Shown here one piece after another: positions 35,292 through 43,566 of a stretch of 64,000 nucleotides of DNA. Both the position numbers and the translations under genes were made by a program. Below the pieces are notes generated by a model that saw nothing but the letters and a program-made list of their open reading frames with translations, searched no databases and was not told the origin of the DNA. The stretch comes from Chitinophagaceae bacterium (lineage in GTDB: Bacteria; Bacteroidota; Bacteroidia; Chitinophagales; Chitinophagaceae). The stretch spans positions 44,887 to 108,886 of the forward strand of contig JAEUVJ010000069.1 of assembly GCA_016787085.1 (NCBI GenBank). Reading direction: 5' to 3'. Every line of letters begins with the position of its first letter. Position 1 is the stretch's first letter.

Positions 35292-35927
35292 ATGAAATCA
35301 TACGAACTCCTGCTGAACGATAATAAGCACTGGGCTGCCCAAAAACTGGCAGAAGATCCTGGTTTTTTTGAAAGATTACTGCATGTCCAGACCCCGGAAT
35401 TTCTGTGGATAGGCTGTAGTGACAGCCGGGTACCGCCTGACCAGATAACCCAGACAGAGCCAGGGGAGATATTCATCCATCGTAATGTAGCCAACCTTGT
35501 TGTAAACACAGACGTGAACCTGATGAGCGTAGTAGATTATGCCGTGAATCACCTTAGAATTAAACACGTAGTAGTTTGCGGGCACTATGGCTGCGGCGGC
35601 ATTAAGGCAGCGATGTCCAATGAGAATTTTAACCAGGTACTGAATATGTGGCTGCGGAATATCAAAGATATTTACCGTATTCACCGCAAAGAGATCGAAG
35701 CAATTGATGAAGAAGAGAAAAGGGTGAACTATATGGTAGAGCTGAATGTAAAAGAACAGGTATTTAACCTGGCAAAAACAGCGATCATTCAGCGGGCCTG
35801 GAGTAATGAACAACGGCCAGATCTGCATGGATGGGTATATGATCTTCATGATGGTTTAATAAAACCTATTGTTGAAATGAAAGCAGGCACTGATATTGAT
35901 CCATTGTACGAGTACCGGGGTATTTGA
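35292..35927 (+). CDS. can: Beta-class carbonic anhydrase (copy 2, Can-like)
   Basis: 211 residues. Zinc site complete: Cys42-x-Asp44-x-Arg46 (GCSDSR) and His98-x2-Cys101 (GHYGCGG). The sequence VPPDQITQTEPGEIFIHRNVANLV is characteristic of the housekeeping Can/CynT2 branch. Cytoplasmic, no signal peptide. It provides bicarbonate for carboxylases and is the second carbonic anhydrase within 1.5 kb. It is divergent from the minus-strand carbon operon. No cyanase (cynS) gene is near, so a cyanate role is unlikely. Confidence 0.94.
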   Translation: MKSYELLLNDNKHWAAQKLAEDPGFFERLLHVQTPEFLWIGCSDSRVPPDQITQTEPGEIFIHRNVANLVVNTDVNLMSVVDYAVNHLRIKHVVVCGHYGCGGIKAAMSNENFNQVLNMWLRNIKDIYRIHRKEIEAIDEEEKRVNYMVELNVKEQVFNLAKTAIIQRAWSNEQRPDLHGWVYDLHDGLIKPIVEMKAGTDIDPLYEYRGI

Positions 35928-36076
35928 CATACCCTTATTGACACATCCGGGCTATCTGGTAAGCACCCGGAAATTATCAGGTGATAAATTAGCCGGACAT
36001 ATGAGGGAAATCAATCAACTTGCCTATGAAATGACTAAATTCGCACTCTCGCAAACCAGCCACCGGCTATTGATCT

Positions 36077-37000
36077 ATGTCCATTGAAGTAAAAAACCTT
36101 CTTAAACAATACGGCGAACAAAAAGCTGTCAACAACATTTCTTTCAAAGCTGAAAAGGGCGAGATCGTGGGTTTCCTGGGGCCGAATGGCGCCGGTAAGT
36201 CCACTACCTTGAAGATCATTACCGGGTATCTGTCCCAAACAAGCGGTGAAGCCTATGTATGTGGTATCAACGTTTCCGAACAACCACTCGAGACCAAAAA
36301 GAAGACCGGTTACCTGCCTGAATTGAATGCCCTTTATTATGATATGTATGTACGGGAGTATTTGGATTTTGTGGCAGAAGTGCATAAAATAAGCGACAAG
36401 AAACAGGCAGTCAGCAAGGTCATCGAAACAGTCGGCTTACAATCAGAGTCAAAGAAGAAGATCGGACAACTTTCAAAAGGATATAAACAAAGGGTTGGTT
36501 TGGCGGCTGCATTGATACATGACCCCGAAGTATTAATATTGGACGAACCCACATCGGGACTGGACCCCAACCAGATCATCGAGATCAGGGAGGTGATCAG
36601 GCAGCAAGGGAAAAATAAAGCAGTTCTTTTCTCCTCACACATATTACAGGAGGTGGAAGCGATCTGTGACCGGGTGATCATTATCAACAAAGGGGAGCTG
36701 GTAGCCAATGATACATTGGTTAACCTGCAGCGGGGAAATAAGAATAAGCATGTCGTGATCGTTCAGTTCAGTACACCCATTGATAAAAATTTATTAGAAA
36801 AATTAAACGAAGTGGATGCTGTGCAGGAACCACAAACTGCACTTTATAAACTACAAACCACGAACCCGGAATCAGTACGTAAGCAAATACTGGAGTTGTC
36901 ATTACAGCATAACCTGAACATTATTTCATTACAAAGCGAAAGCCAGCGCCTGGAAGAGATATTCCGGACACTGACACAACCATCAACTATAAACAAATAA
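36077..37000 (+). CDS. gldA: ABC transporter ATP-binding protein, GldA-like
   Basis: 307 residues. Nucleotide-binding domain (1-220) with Walker A GPNGAGKSTT near residue 37, signature LSKGYKQRVGLA near 135, Walker B LILDEPTSGLDP near 155 and switch His in FSSHI near 189. A C-terminal ~80-residue extension follows, as in GldA/NatA-type proteins. In gliding Bacteroidota GldA works with GldF and GldG, which are not in the window, so it could also be a general exporter ATPase. It is 13 bp upstream of eno. The gene symbol is by resemblance. Confidence 0.78.
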   Translation: MSIEVKNLLKQYGEQKAVNNISFKAEKGEIVGFLGPNGAGKSTTLKIITGYLSQTSGEAYVCGINVSEQPLETKKKTGYLPELNALYYDMYVREYLDFVAEVHKISDKKQAVSKVIETVGLQSESKKKIGQLSKGYKQRVGLAAALIHDPEVLILDEPTSGLDPNQIIEIREVIRQQGKNKAVLFSSHILQEVEAICDRVIIINKGELVANDTLVNLQRGNKNKHVVIVQFSTPIDKNLLEKLNEVDAVQEPQTALYKLQTTNPESVRKQILELSLQHNLNIISLQSESQRLEEIFRTLTQPSTINK

Positions 37001-37013
37001 ACTATAAACCAAC

Positions 37014-38303
37014 ATGAGTTACATTTCCGAGATTTTCGCCAGACAGATATTAGACAGCCGCGGCAACCCGACGGTAGAAGTAGATGTGATCACCGATGAA
37101 GGGGCGCTGGGCCGTGCAGCCGTGCCGAGCGGCGCCAGTACCGGTATACATGAAGCCGTCGAACTGCGTGACGGTGATAAGAAAAAATATATAGGCAAGG
37201 GCGTACTGAAAGCTGTAAAAAATGTCAATGATTTAATTGCCCCTGCATTACTGGGCTATGACGTAGCCGACCAAACGGGCATTGATGAAATGATGATCCA
37301 GTTAGATGGCACCCCCAATAAAGGAAAATTAGGGGCCAATGCGCTGCTGGCCGTAAGTATGGCGGTTGCCAAAGCCGCTGCCGAAGAAGCAGCGTTACCC
37401 CTTTACCGCTATATCGGGGGCACCAATGCAAAAATATTACCGATCCCGATGATGAATATCCTGAATGGAGGCGCTCATGCCGACAATAAAATTGACTTCC
37501 AGGAATTCATGGTGATGCCTATTGGCGCACCTAGTTTCGGCGAAGGATTGAGGTGGGGTGTTGAAATTTTTCATGCTTTAAAAACTGTATTGAAGAAAAA
37601 AGGATTCAGTACCAACGTAGGTGACGAGGGTGGTTTTGCCCCCAATATACAGAGCAATGAAGAAGCCATCGAAACCGTATTGACAGCAATTGATGCGGCG
37701 GGCTATAAAGCGGGTTCCCAGATCAAAATTGCGATGGATGCCGCCAACAGCGAACTCTGGGACAGCAAAAAGAAAAAATATGTTTTCCATAAGAGCAGCG
37801 GGAAAGAAATGAGCAGTGAACAGTTAGCCAAATACTGGGAAGGATGGGTAAAGAAATATCCTATCTGCAGTATTGAGGACGGTATGGCGGAAGATGACTG
37901 GAACGGATGGAAAATGCTGACCCAGGCTATCGGCGAAAAATGCCAGCTCGTAGGTGATGACCTTTTTGTAACCAACGTTGAAAGATTACAACAGGGCATT
38001 GACAAAGGGGTCGGCAATGCACTGCTGGTAAAAGTGAACCAGATCGGAACCGTTACCGAAACCATCAATGCCGTCACACTGGCACAGCACAACGGTTACA
38101 ACACCATCATGAGCCACCGCAGCGGTGAAACAGAAGATACCACCATCGCCGACCTGGCTGTGGCGCTTAATTGCGGGCAGATCAAGACTGGTTCGGCTTC
38201 CCGTACCGACCGTATGGCCAAATACAACCAACTGATACGTATTGAAGAGTTGTTAGGCGAGTCGGCCGTATATCCAAAAGGGAAAGTGAAGTTTTTAAAA
38301 TAA
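37014..38303 (+). CDS. eno: Enolase
   Basis: 429 residues, the usual length. Interconverts 2-phosphoglycerate and phosphoenolpyruvate. N-terminal SYISEIFARQILDSRGNPTVEVD, the loop GAVPSGAST-like segment (AAVPSGASTGIHEA), the metal ligands in AMDAANSELW, SIEDGMAEDDW and LVGDDLFVTN, and the active-site SHRSGETEDTTIADLAVAL with GSASRTDR. All catalytic regions are intact. The order eno then ftsB/divIC is conserved across many bacteria. Confidence 0.98.
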   Translation: MSYISEIFARQILDSRGNPTVEVDVITDEGALGRAAVPSGASTGIHEAVELRDGDKKKYIGKGVLKAVKNVNDLIAPALLGYDVADQTGIDEMMIQLDGTPNKGKLGANALLAVSMAVAKAAAEEAALPLYRYIGGTNAKILPIPMMNILNGGAHADNKIDFQEFMVMPIGAPSFGEGLRWGVEIFHALKTVLKKKGFSTNVGDEGGFAPNIQSNEEAIETVLTAIDAAGYKAGSQIKIAMDAANSELWDSKKKKYVFHKSSGKEMSSEQLAKYWEGWVKKYPICSIEDGMAEDDWNGWKMLTQAIGEKCQLVGDDLFVTNVERLQQGIDKGVGNALLVKVNQIGTVTETINAVTLAQHNGYNTIMSHRSGETEDTTIADLAVALNCGQIKTGSASRTDRMAKYNQLIRIEELLGESAVYPKGKVKFLK

Positions 38304-38320
38304 CAGCATACGAGTAGTTC

Positions 38321-38357
38321 CAGGAAACCCATTCAATACAGGATGGGTTTTCTTTTT
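38321..38357 (+). terminator. Terminator after eno
   Basis: Arms AAACCCAT / ATGGGTTT around an 11-base loop, followed by TCTTTTTT. It starts about 20 bp after the eno stop. Confidence 0.75.
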
Positions 38358-38372
38358 TGCGGCGGCCGGAGC

Positions 38373-38402
38373 TTTGAAGACAAGTAAAAAAGCTTAATTT
38401 AG
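38373..38402 (+). promoter_or_regulatory. Promoter: TTTG, 18-bp spacer, TAATTTAG before ftsB
   Basis: -33 TTTG at 38373-38376 and a 7-of-8 match to the -7 element (TAATTTAG) at 38395-38402, 18 bp apart. The ATG at 38418 is 15 bp further on, giving a very short leader. Confidence 0.5.
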
Positions 38403-38417
38403 CGTTGAATTCATTCA

Positions 38418-38732
38418 ATGAAATTGCTAACCCACATCCCTTCCTGGATAAAGAATAAATACTTTATTGCTATCACTGTCTTTGCTGCCATCATGTTATT
38501 TGTTGATAAAAACGATGTTTTTACACAGGCTGCCCGTAAACGCCAGTTAGAGGAACTAATGCGTAGCAAGCAGCATTATACTGATCAAATAGCGACAGAA
38601 CAGGCTGAGTTACAAAAAATGAAGACCCACCCGGCTACCCTTGAAAAATATGCCCGTGAAAAATACCTGATGAAGCGGGATAATGAGGACCTCTACCTGG
38701 TACCGGAAAATTACGAGGCAAATAAGAATTAG
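38418..38732 (+). CDS. Septum formation initiator (FtsB/DivIC family)
   Basis: 104 residues. A short cytoplasmic N-terminus, one membrane helix (about 15-32), then a coiled coil (about 42-75: RKRQLEELMRSKQHYTDQIATEQAELQKM) and the family motif YAREKYLMKRDNEDLYLV near residue 80. FtsB/DivIC proteins join FtsL and FtsQ at the division septum. Position right after eno matches the eno-ftsB order of other bacteria. Confidence 0.9.
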   Translation: MKLLTHIPSWIKNKYFIAITVFAAIMLFVDKNDVFTQAARKRQLEELMRSKQHYTDQIATEQAELQKMKTHPATLEKYAREKYLMKRDNEDLYLVPENYEANKN

Positions 38733-38829
38733 GTCTTTTTGCACAATATCGCAGCCGGTTGCCCGTTTAATAGCTGACATTGTTAATCTGGACACCTTAT
38801 TTAATTTACTGGACATTAATGGTTTGCCG

Positions 38830-39060
38830 ATGACAAATTTTACCCCTGAGGATCTTTTATTGTACCTGTACAAAGAAACCTCGCAGCAACAAACTGCTGA
38901 AATTGAACAGGCCCTTACCAATGACTGGACGCTCCGTGAAAAACTATCGGTATTAAAAGCATCCATGCAAAGGCTGGACAAACTCACCGTTTCACCCCGC
39001 ACAGAAGTAGTACTGAATGTACTCAACTATGCGAAAGAAAAAGCTGCCGAGCAGGTTTAA
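38830..39060 (+). CDS. Small conserved-looking cytoplasmic protein
   Basis: 76 residues from the ATG at 38830 (MTNFTPEDLLLYLYKE). The longer frame from 38683 overlaps ftsB and has an unnatural N-terminus, so it is rejected. All-helical, acidic and Gln-rich (SQQQTAEIEQALTNDWTLREKLSVL), without membrane or signal segments. The pattern 'EDLLLYLYKETS...I...L..D..L...L..L' recalls short N-terminal modules of anti-sigma-type proteins, but no DNA or metal motif is present. Function unknown. A strong terminator follows. Confidence 0.75.
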   Translation: MTNFTPEDLLLYLYKETSQQQTAEIEQALTNDWTLREKLSVLKASMQRLDKLTVSPRTEVVLNVLNYAKEKAAEQV

Positions 39061-39089
39061 GTATCCTCATCAATCGCAAAATGTATTCA

Positions 39090-39116
39090 GCATTCGCCGT
39101 CGGCGAATGCTTTTTT
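39090..39116 (+). terminator. Strong rho-independent terminator
   Basis: Near-perfect palindrome GCATTCGCCG / CGGCGAATGC with a one-base loop followed by six T. It follows the 76-residue protein gene. Confidence 0.88.
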
Positions 39117-39184
39117 GTTACCAGAAGGCGCGGAGTAATCACCTGTTTTTTATCCTCTCTTTTTCTCTTGAACTCCTGGCATCT

Positions 39185-39192
39185 TAGCTTTG
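39185..39192 (+). promoter_or_regulatory. -7 element TAGCTTTG before nth
   Basis: A perfect TAnnTTTG match four bases before the ATG at 39197, implying a leaderless message. A CTTG at 39167-39170 could be a weak -33, at a short 14-bp spacing. Confidence 0.45.
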
Positions 39193-39196
39193 CCAC

Positions 39197-39841
39197 ATGA
39201 CCCGCAAAGAACGTTACCAGTTTGTCATTGATTATTTTCGGCAACACTCTCCCGAGGCAGAAACAGAACTGATCTACGATGATCCTTACCAGCTTTTAGT
39301 AGCGGTGATCCTGTCTGCGCAATGCACGGACAAAAGGGTAAATATGACCACCCCGGCCATTTTTGAAAAATATCCTGATACAGCTTCTTTAAGCCGGGCA
39401 GACTTTGATGCCCTTTTCCCGCTGGTGAAAAGCATCAGCTATCCCAACAATAAAACAAAACACCTGATCGGGATGGCCGCTATGGTTATGGAAAAATTCA
39501 AGGGACAGATACCCATGACAGTAGATGAACTGATACAATTGCCGGGCGTCGGAAGAAAAACGGCCAATGTCATTACATCAGTTATAGATCAGCAACCCAA
39601 TATGGCAGTGGATACTCACGTATTCAGGGTAAGTAAAAGAATCGGGCTGGTACCACAAACCGCATCTACTCCACTGGCAGTAGAAAAGGAATTAATAAAA
39701 AACATCCCTGTTGAGCTGATCCATAAGGCCCATCACTGGCTCATATTGCACGGACGATATACTTGCCTGGCCCGAAATCCTAAATGCCGGGACTGCGGCC
39801 TGCAACAGGCCTGTCATTATTTTCATAAAAATAACTCCTGA
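39197..39841 (+). CDS. nth: Endonuclease III
   Basis: 214 residues, the usual length. DNA glycosylase/AP lyase that removes oxidised pyrimidines in base-excision repair. Helix-hairpin-helix LPGVGRKTANV with catalytic Lys121, catalytic Asp139 in AVDTHVFRV, and a complete 4Fe-4S cluster motif Cys190-x6-Cys197-x2-Cys200-x5-Cys206. Also AQCTD near residue 41, a family hallmark. Stands as a single gene between terminator and a beta-barrel gene. Confidence 0.97.
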   Translation: MTRKERYQFVIDYFRQHSPEAETELIYDDPYQLLVAVILSAQCTDKRVNMTTPAIFEKYPDTASLSRADFDALFPLVKSISYPNNKTKHLIGMAAMVMEKFKGQIPMTVDELIQLPGVGRKTANVITSVIDQQPNMAVDTHVFRVSKRIGLVPQTASTPLAVEKELIKNIPVELIHKAHHWLILHGRYTCLARNPKCRDCGLQQACHYFHKNNS

Positions 39842-39953
39842 CCTTTTGCCGGGCTATGACGATAGCTTATATTTAAAAGACAGTTTCCGCCCTTCCAGAC
39901 AATCTCCGCACCGGTCCAGATCCTATATTTCAGACGTCTAAAACTATTGGCTG

Positions 39954-40862
39954 ATGAAAAGACCGCCTGTCATTATCATTCTGTTTTGTCTTTACATGAC
40001 GCTGCCGGTTATGACCACCGCCCAGTATTACTATCACAACGAAAAATATTATGAGAACGACTTAGTGATTGAGCTTGGCGCATCCGCCGGTATCATAAAT
40101 GCAATGACCGACCTCGGCGGCCGAAAAGGAACCGGTAAAGGATTCATCAAGGATCTGAACCTGAAAACATCGAAGCCCAGTTTTGGCTTCTATATACTGG
40201 GTATGTATAAAGAGGCTATCGGAGTAAGGCTGGAAGGCAGTTTTGGCCAGGTACGGGCTTATGACAGCATTTTAAAAAATGTAGCCCCTTCCACTTTCGG
40301 CCGCTATGAACGCAACCTGAGTTTCCGGAGCAGCATCCGTGATTTTCAGTTAGCGGTAGAAGTACACCCGCTTTTTTTCAGGCATTATGGCGAGAACGAA
40401 GCTCCTTACTGGTCTCCCTATGCCATAGCAGGTATCGGTTACTTTAGCTTCAATCCGGAAGCAGAGTTGAATGGCCGCTGGCACGCATTGCAACCACTCC
40501 GTACAGAAGGCCAGGGATTTGCCGAATACCCTGACCGGAAACCTTACAAACTCAGCCAGATCAATATTCCTGTCGGGATAGGCGTTCGTTACGAGATCAA
40601 TTCGTTTCTGAATGCCCGGCTGGAAGTGGTACACCGCTTTTTAATGACTGATTACCTTGACGATGTAAGTGAAACAGATTTTGCGGACCCTTCCTTGTTT
40701 TATAATTACCTGTCCCCGGCACAGGCCGCAGTGGCGGAACAGCTTTCCAACCGCTCACTCCCCGGCTCTAAAGTCTTTCAAAGAGGCGATCCCAAAGACA
40801 ATGATTCGTTCTTTACCATACAGTTAAAGATCGGTGCGACCATACAAAGTTCCCGCCGTTAG
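39954..40862 (+). CDS. Outer-membrane beta-barrel-like protein
   Basis: 302 residues with a signal peptide (MKRPPVIIILFCLYMTLPVMTTAQ). The mature part has alternating hydrophobic strands and turns (LVIELGASAGIINAMTDLGG, PSFGFYILGMYKEAIGVRLEGSFG, YEINSFLNARLEVVHRFLMTDYLDDVS), the pattern of Bacteroidota outer-membrane barrel or PorT-like proteins. Not assigned to a named family. It has its own terminator downstream. Confidence 0.78.
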   Translation: MKRPPVIIILFCLYMTLPVMTTAQYYYHNEKYYENDLVIELGASAGIINAMTDLGGRKGTGKGFIKDLNLKTSKPSFGFYILGMYKEAIGVRLEGSFGQVRAYDSILKNVAPSTFGRYERNLSFRSSIRDFQLAVEVHPLFFRHYGENEAPYWSPYAIAGIGYFSFNPEAELNGRWHALQPLRTEGQGFAEYPDRKPYKLSQINIPVGIGVRYEINSFLNARLEVVHRFLMTDYLDDVSETDFADPSLFYNYLSPAQAAVAEQLSNRSLPGSKVFQRGDPKDNDSFFTIQLKIGATIQSSRR

Positions 40863-40919
40863 CTCCGGCAAACCTATATGTCTGCCGTTTGTTAAATAAT
40901 CAATCAGTTATCAAAACGC

Positions 40920-40946
40920 AAAAACAGCAATTCACCTCCTGTTTTT
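40920..40946 (+). terminator. Terminator after the beta-barrel gene
   Basis: Arms AAAAACAG / CTGTTTTT around an 11-base loop, ending in a T run. Confidence 0.7.
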
Positions 40947-40990
40947 AACCGTTGACCGGTTTCGGGTAGGTTACCACAGACAGATAATAT

Positions 40991-40998
40991 TAGCTTTG
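40991..40998 (+). promoter_or_regulatory. -7 element TAGCTTTG upstream of the GAF-like gene
   Basis: A perfect TAnnTTTG match, about 104 bp before the ATG at 41103. The leader in between contains a short direct repeat (ACCGGCTT / ACCGGCTTTT). A -33 TTTG at the right distance is not seen. Confidence 0.35.
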
Positions 40999-41102
40999 CC
41001 TATAAATTGATAACAGCAAAACGCTGAACCGGCTTGACCGGCTTTTCGTATATCCTCCATTCCCTTTGAGAACCAACCATTCAACATTAAAACTTAGTGA
41101 GT

Positions 41103-43502
41103 ATGAATTCGGGAACTTTACATTTTGATGAATCACTTTTTAACAGTCGCCTCTCACTACGACCGCTGGTAGAGGTATTGAAAAGAACGATAGCTGAAGG
41201 TAAACCAGGGTCCCAGAAACTGTATGGTGAGTTGATCAGCCGGGTGGAAGCGCACCCGGAACTGCTGGAACCGATCACCGATCTTTCATTATTGAAAGAA
41301 CATACTGAATTGGTAGAAATGCTGCTAAGCACCATTTTCCCTCCTACTACTTCGGAGAATGAGACATTATATGCGGTATCTGTTCCTTTCAAGTTTCGCA
41401 CGGTCTATTCTTCCCGTCTTTTCCAGATGCTTTTCCTGAAACCGGGAACCAACGAAATAAATGTACCGAATGATGAGATCGGCAAGGATCTGAATGCCGA
41501 GAAAATGTATTTCGCCTACGCCCTGATCCTGAAAAAATATCTTGGATTCACCATACCCGATTGGTCCCGTTCAGTATATCCTTACCAGGATCCGGCATCC
41601 GGACTTATCAAATACCTGGAACTACAGGTGGATACACGTTTTGTAGATGTAAAACCCGTCGGGGACATGCCTGTATTCCCGGATAACGTGATCTGTTCCC
41701 ACACCAACAGCATGATGCCGCTTCCGGAATTGCTGGAAAAAATGCCATTGAAAGATTTTGTGTTTGAAGGGATAGCGGTAGTACGTATCAATGATGTGAC
41801 CGAGCAGGAAGCTATTTCAAAAATGAAGAACAGCCTGCTTAATATCAACTCATTTTCGGATGCCAGCGTGTACAGGGAACTGCAGGAATACATGCAAAGC
41901 CTGATCGGGCTGAAGAATATACGTATCGGGATCACTCCTTTCTTTAAGGTAAATGGTCATCATGTGTATTCTGAACTTTATAACAGCAATAGCTTACTCT
42001 TTAAACACCTGAGCGCCTCTTCGGACAAAGAGGAACTCAGTGATTGCTGCAAAGCAATTTTTGAAGAATCCGCCCGGCCTATCGCATTTGAATACCTGGA
42101 TGAAAAAGCGATGACTCAGCTGAAGGAACTGAAATACTACCACGATGATGGCGGCCGCAGCATCATCATCAGCCCGTTAAATCATAACGGAGAACTGATC
42201 GGCGTACTGGAGATCGTATCCGCGGAGCCTGGTGTTTTAAAAGCTTCTTATATTAATAAGATTGAACCTGCACTTCCTTTATTTACCCTGGCACTGGAAA
42301 AAAGCGCTGAAAATCTGAATAACCAGATCGACAGGGTGATCAAGGAAAAATTCACGGCTGTGCAACCAGCTGTAGAATGGAAATTCACTGAAGCCGCTTT
42401 TAAGTATATACTCAACAAACAGGAGAATGAAGAAGCGAAAATGGACAGGATCATTTTTGACGAAGTGTACCCGCTGTATGGCAACATTGACATACGCAAT
42501 TCATCAACTGAAAGAGCCCACTCCATACAACTGGATATCATCGAACAACTGCAGATGACGAAGAGTATCATTAAAAAGGCGCAGAAAGAGATATTCTTCC
42601 CGCTGCTGCAGGAAATAGAATTCAAGATTGAAAAATACATCACCTCTGCTTCAGATACATTATTATCAGAAGATGAGTTGCAGATACATGATTTTTTACA
42701 GCGCCAGATAACAGATGTATTTGATCACCTGAAAAGCGCCGTGCCTTCGCTGAAGAAAGATATTGCTGCTTATTTTGCGGCATTGGATCCCCAAACCAAT
42801 ATGATCTTTCATCACCGCAGGGAATACGAGGAGAGTGTGGCCCGTATCAATGATACCCTGGCCCGTTTCGTGGATAAAGAACAAAAAGAGGCGCAGAAAG
42901 TATTCCCGCATTATTTTGAAAGATATGTAACAGATGGCGTTGACTTCAATGTATATATCGGGCAGTCCATTGCCCCGAGGCGTAAGTTTGACAACCTGTA
43001 CCTGCGCAATATGAAGATGTGGCAATTATCACTGCTCGCCAAAGCGGCCAGGAAAAGTCATCATCTGGCAACAGAACTGATTCATCCGCTAAGCACCACG
43101 CAACTGATACTTGCCCATAGTATCCCGATCTCTATCAGCTTCCGGACTGCGGAAAGAAAATTTGATGTGGACGGCGCTTATAATATCCGCTACGAGATCA
43201 TCAAAAAAAGGATAGACAAGGTGCGTATCAAGGATTCGATGGAAAGACTGACACAGCCGGGCAAGATCGCTATTGTTTATTCACAACCGAAGGAAGCAGC
43301 CGAGTACAAAGAGTATATCGAATTCCTGCAGAATCAGAAGCTGCTGAAATCAGGTGTTGAACAATTTGAACTCGAAGAGTTGCAGGGTGTGGTCGGGCTG
43401 AAAGCATTAAGGGTAGAAGTGAATTTTGAAGAAGAAACAGGCAGGCAAACCGATACCATCGAATTATCATCCGTTACAACACAACAGCTGATAGGTAAAT
43501 AA
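41103..43502 (+). CDS. Large cytoplasmic protein with GAF-like domain
   Basis: About 799 residues, no signal or membrane segment. The central part (about 235-400) has a GAF-like pattern ending in RSIIISPLNHNGELIGVLEIVSAEPG, which is the typical last strands of a GAF domain, and is preceded by IRIGITPFFKV. Flanking regions are helical: an N-terminal ~200 residues and a long C-terminal helical region (about 430-700). No kinase, HTH or cyclase motif is visible. I recall similar 800-residue GAF-domain proteins in Chitinophagaceae without known function. Possibly a ligand-sensing cytosolic regulator. Confidence 0.75.
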   Translation: MNSGTLHFDESLFNSRLSLRPLVEVLKRTIAEGKPGSQKLYGELISRVEAHPELLEPITDLSLLKEHTELVEMLLSTIFPPTTSENETLYAVSVPFKFRTVYSSRLFQMLFLKPGTNEINVPNDEIGKDLNAEKMYFAYALILKKYLGFTIPDWSRSVYPYQDPASGLIKYLELQVDTRFVDVKPVGDMPVFPDNVICSHTNSMMPLPELLEKMPLKDFVFEGIAVVRINDVTEQEAISKMKNSLLNINSFSDASVYRELQEYMQSLIGLKNIRIGITPFFKVNGHHVYSELYNSNSLLFKHLSASSDKEELSDCCKAIFEESARPIAFEYLDEKAMTQLKELKYYHDDGGRSIIISPLNHNGELIGVLEIVSAEPGVLKASYINKIEPALPLFTLALEKSAENLNNQIDRVIKEKFTAVQPAVEWKFTEAAFKYILNKQENEEAKMDRIIFDEVYPLYGNIDIRNSSTERAHSIQLDIIEQLQMTKSIIKKAQKEIFFPLLQEIEFKIEKYITSASDTLLSEDELQIHDFLQRQITDVFDHLKSAVPSLKKDIAAYFAALDPQTNMIFHHRREYEESVARINDTLARFVDKEQKEAQKVFPHYFERYVTDGVDFNVYIGQSIAPRRKFDNLYLRNMKMWQLSLLAKAARKSHHLATELIHPLSTTQLILAHSIPISISFRTAERKFDVDGAYNIRYEIIKKRIDKVRIKDSMERLTQPGKIAIVYSQPKEAAEYKEYIEFLQNQKLLKSGVEQFELEELQGVVGLKALRVEVNFEEETGRQTDTIELSSVTTQQLIGK

Positions 43503-43504
43503 CA

Positions 43505-43566
43505 GGTTCCCGCTAAGGCAAAAACGGCAGTACCATTTAAACTGTCTTTGACTTAGCGGAACTTTT
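43505..43566. terminator. Long bidirectional hairpin between convergent genes
   Basis: Interrupted inverted repeat: GTTCCcGCTAAG...GCAG on one side pairs with CTG...CTTAGCGGAAC on the other, followed by TTTTT on the plus strand. It separates the GAF-like gene from the convergent large fusion gene. Confidence 0.75.
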
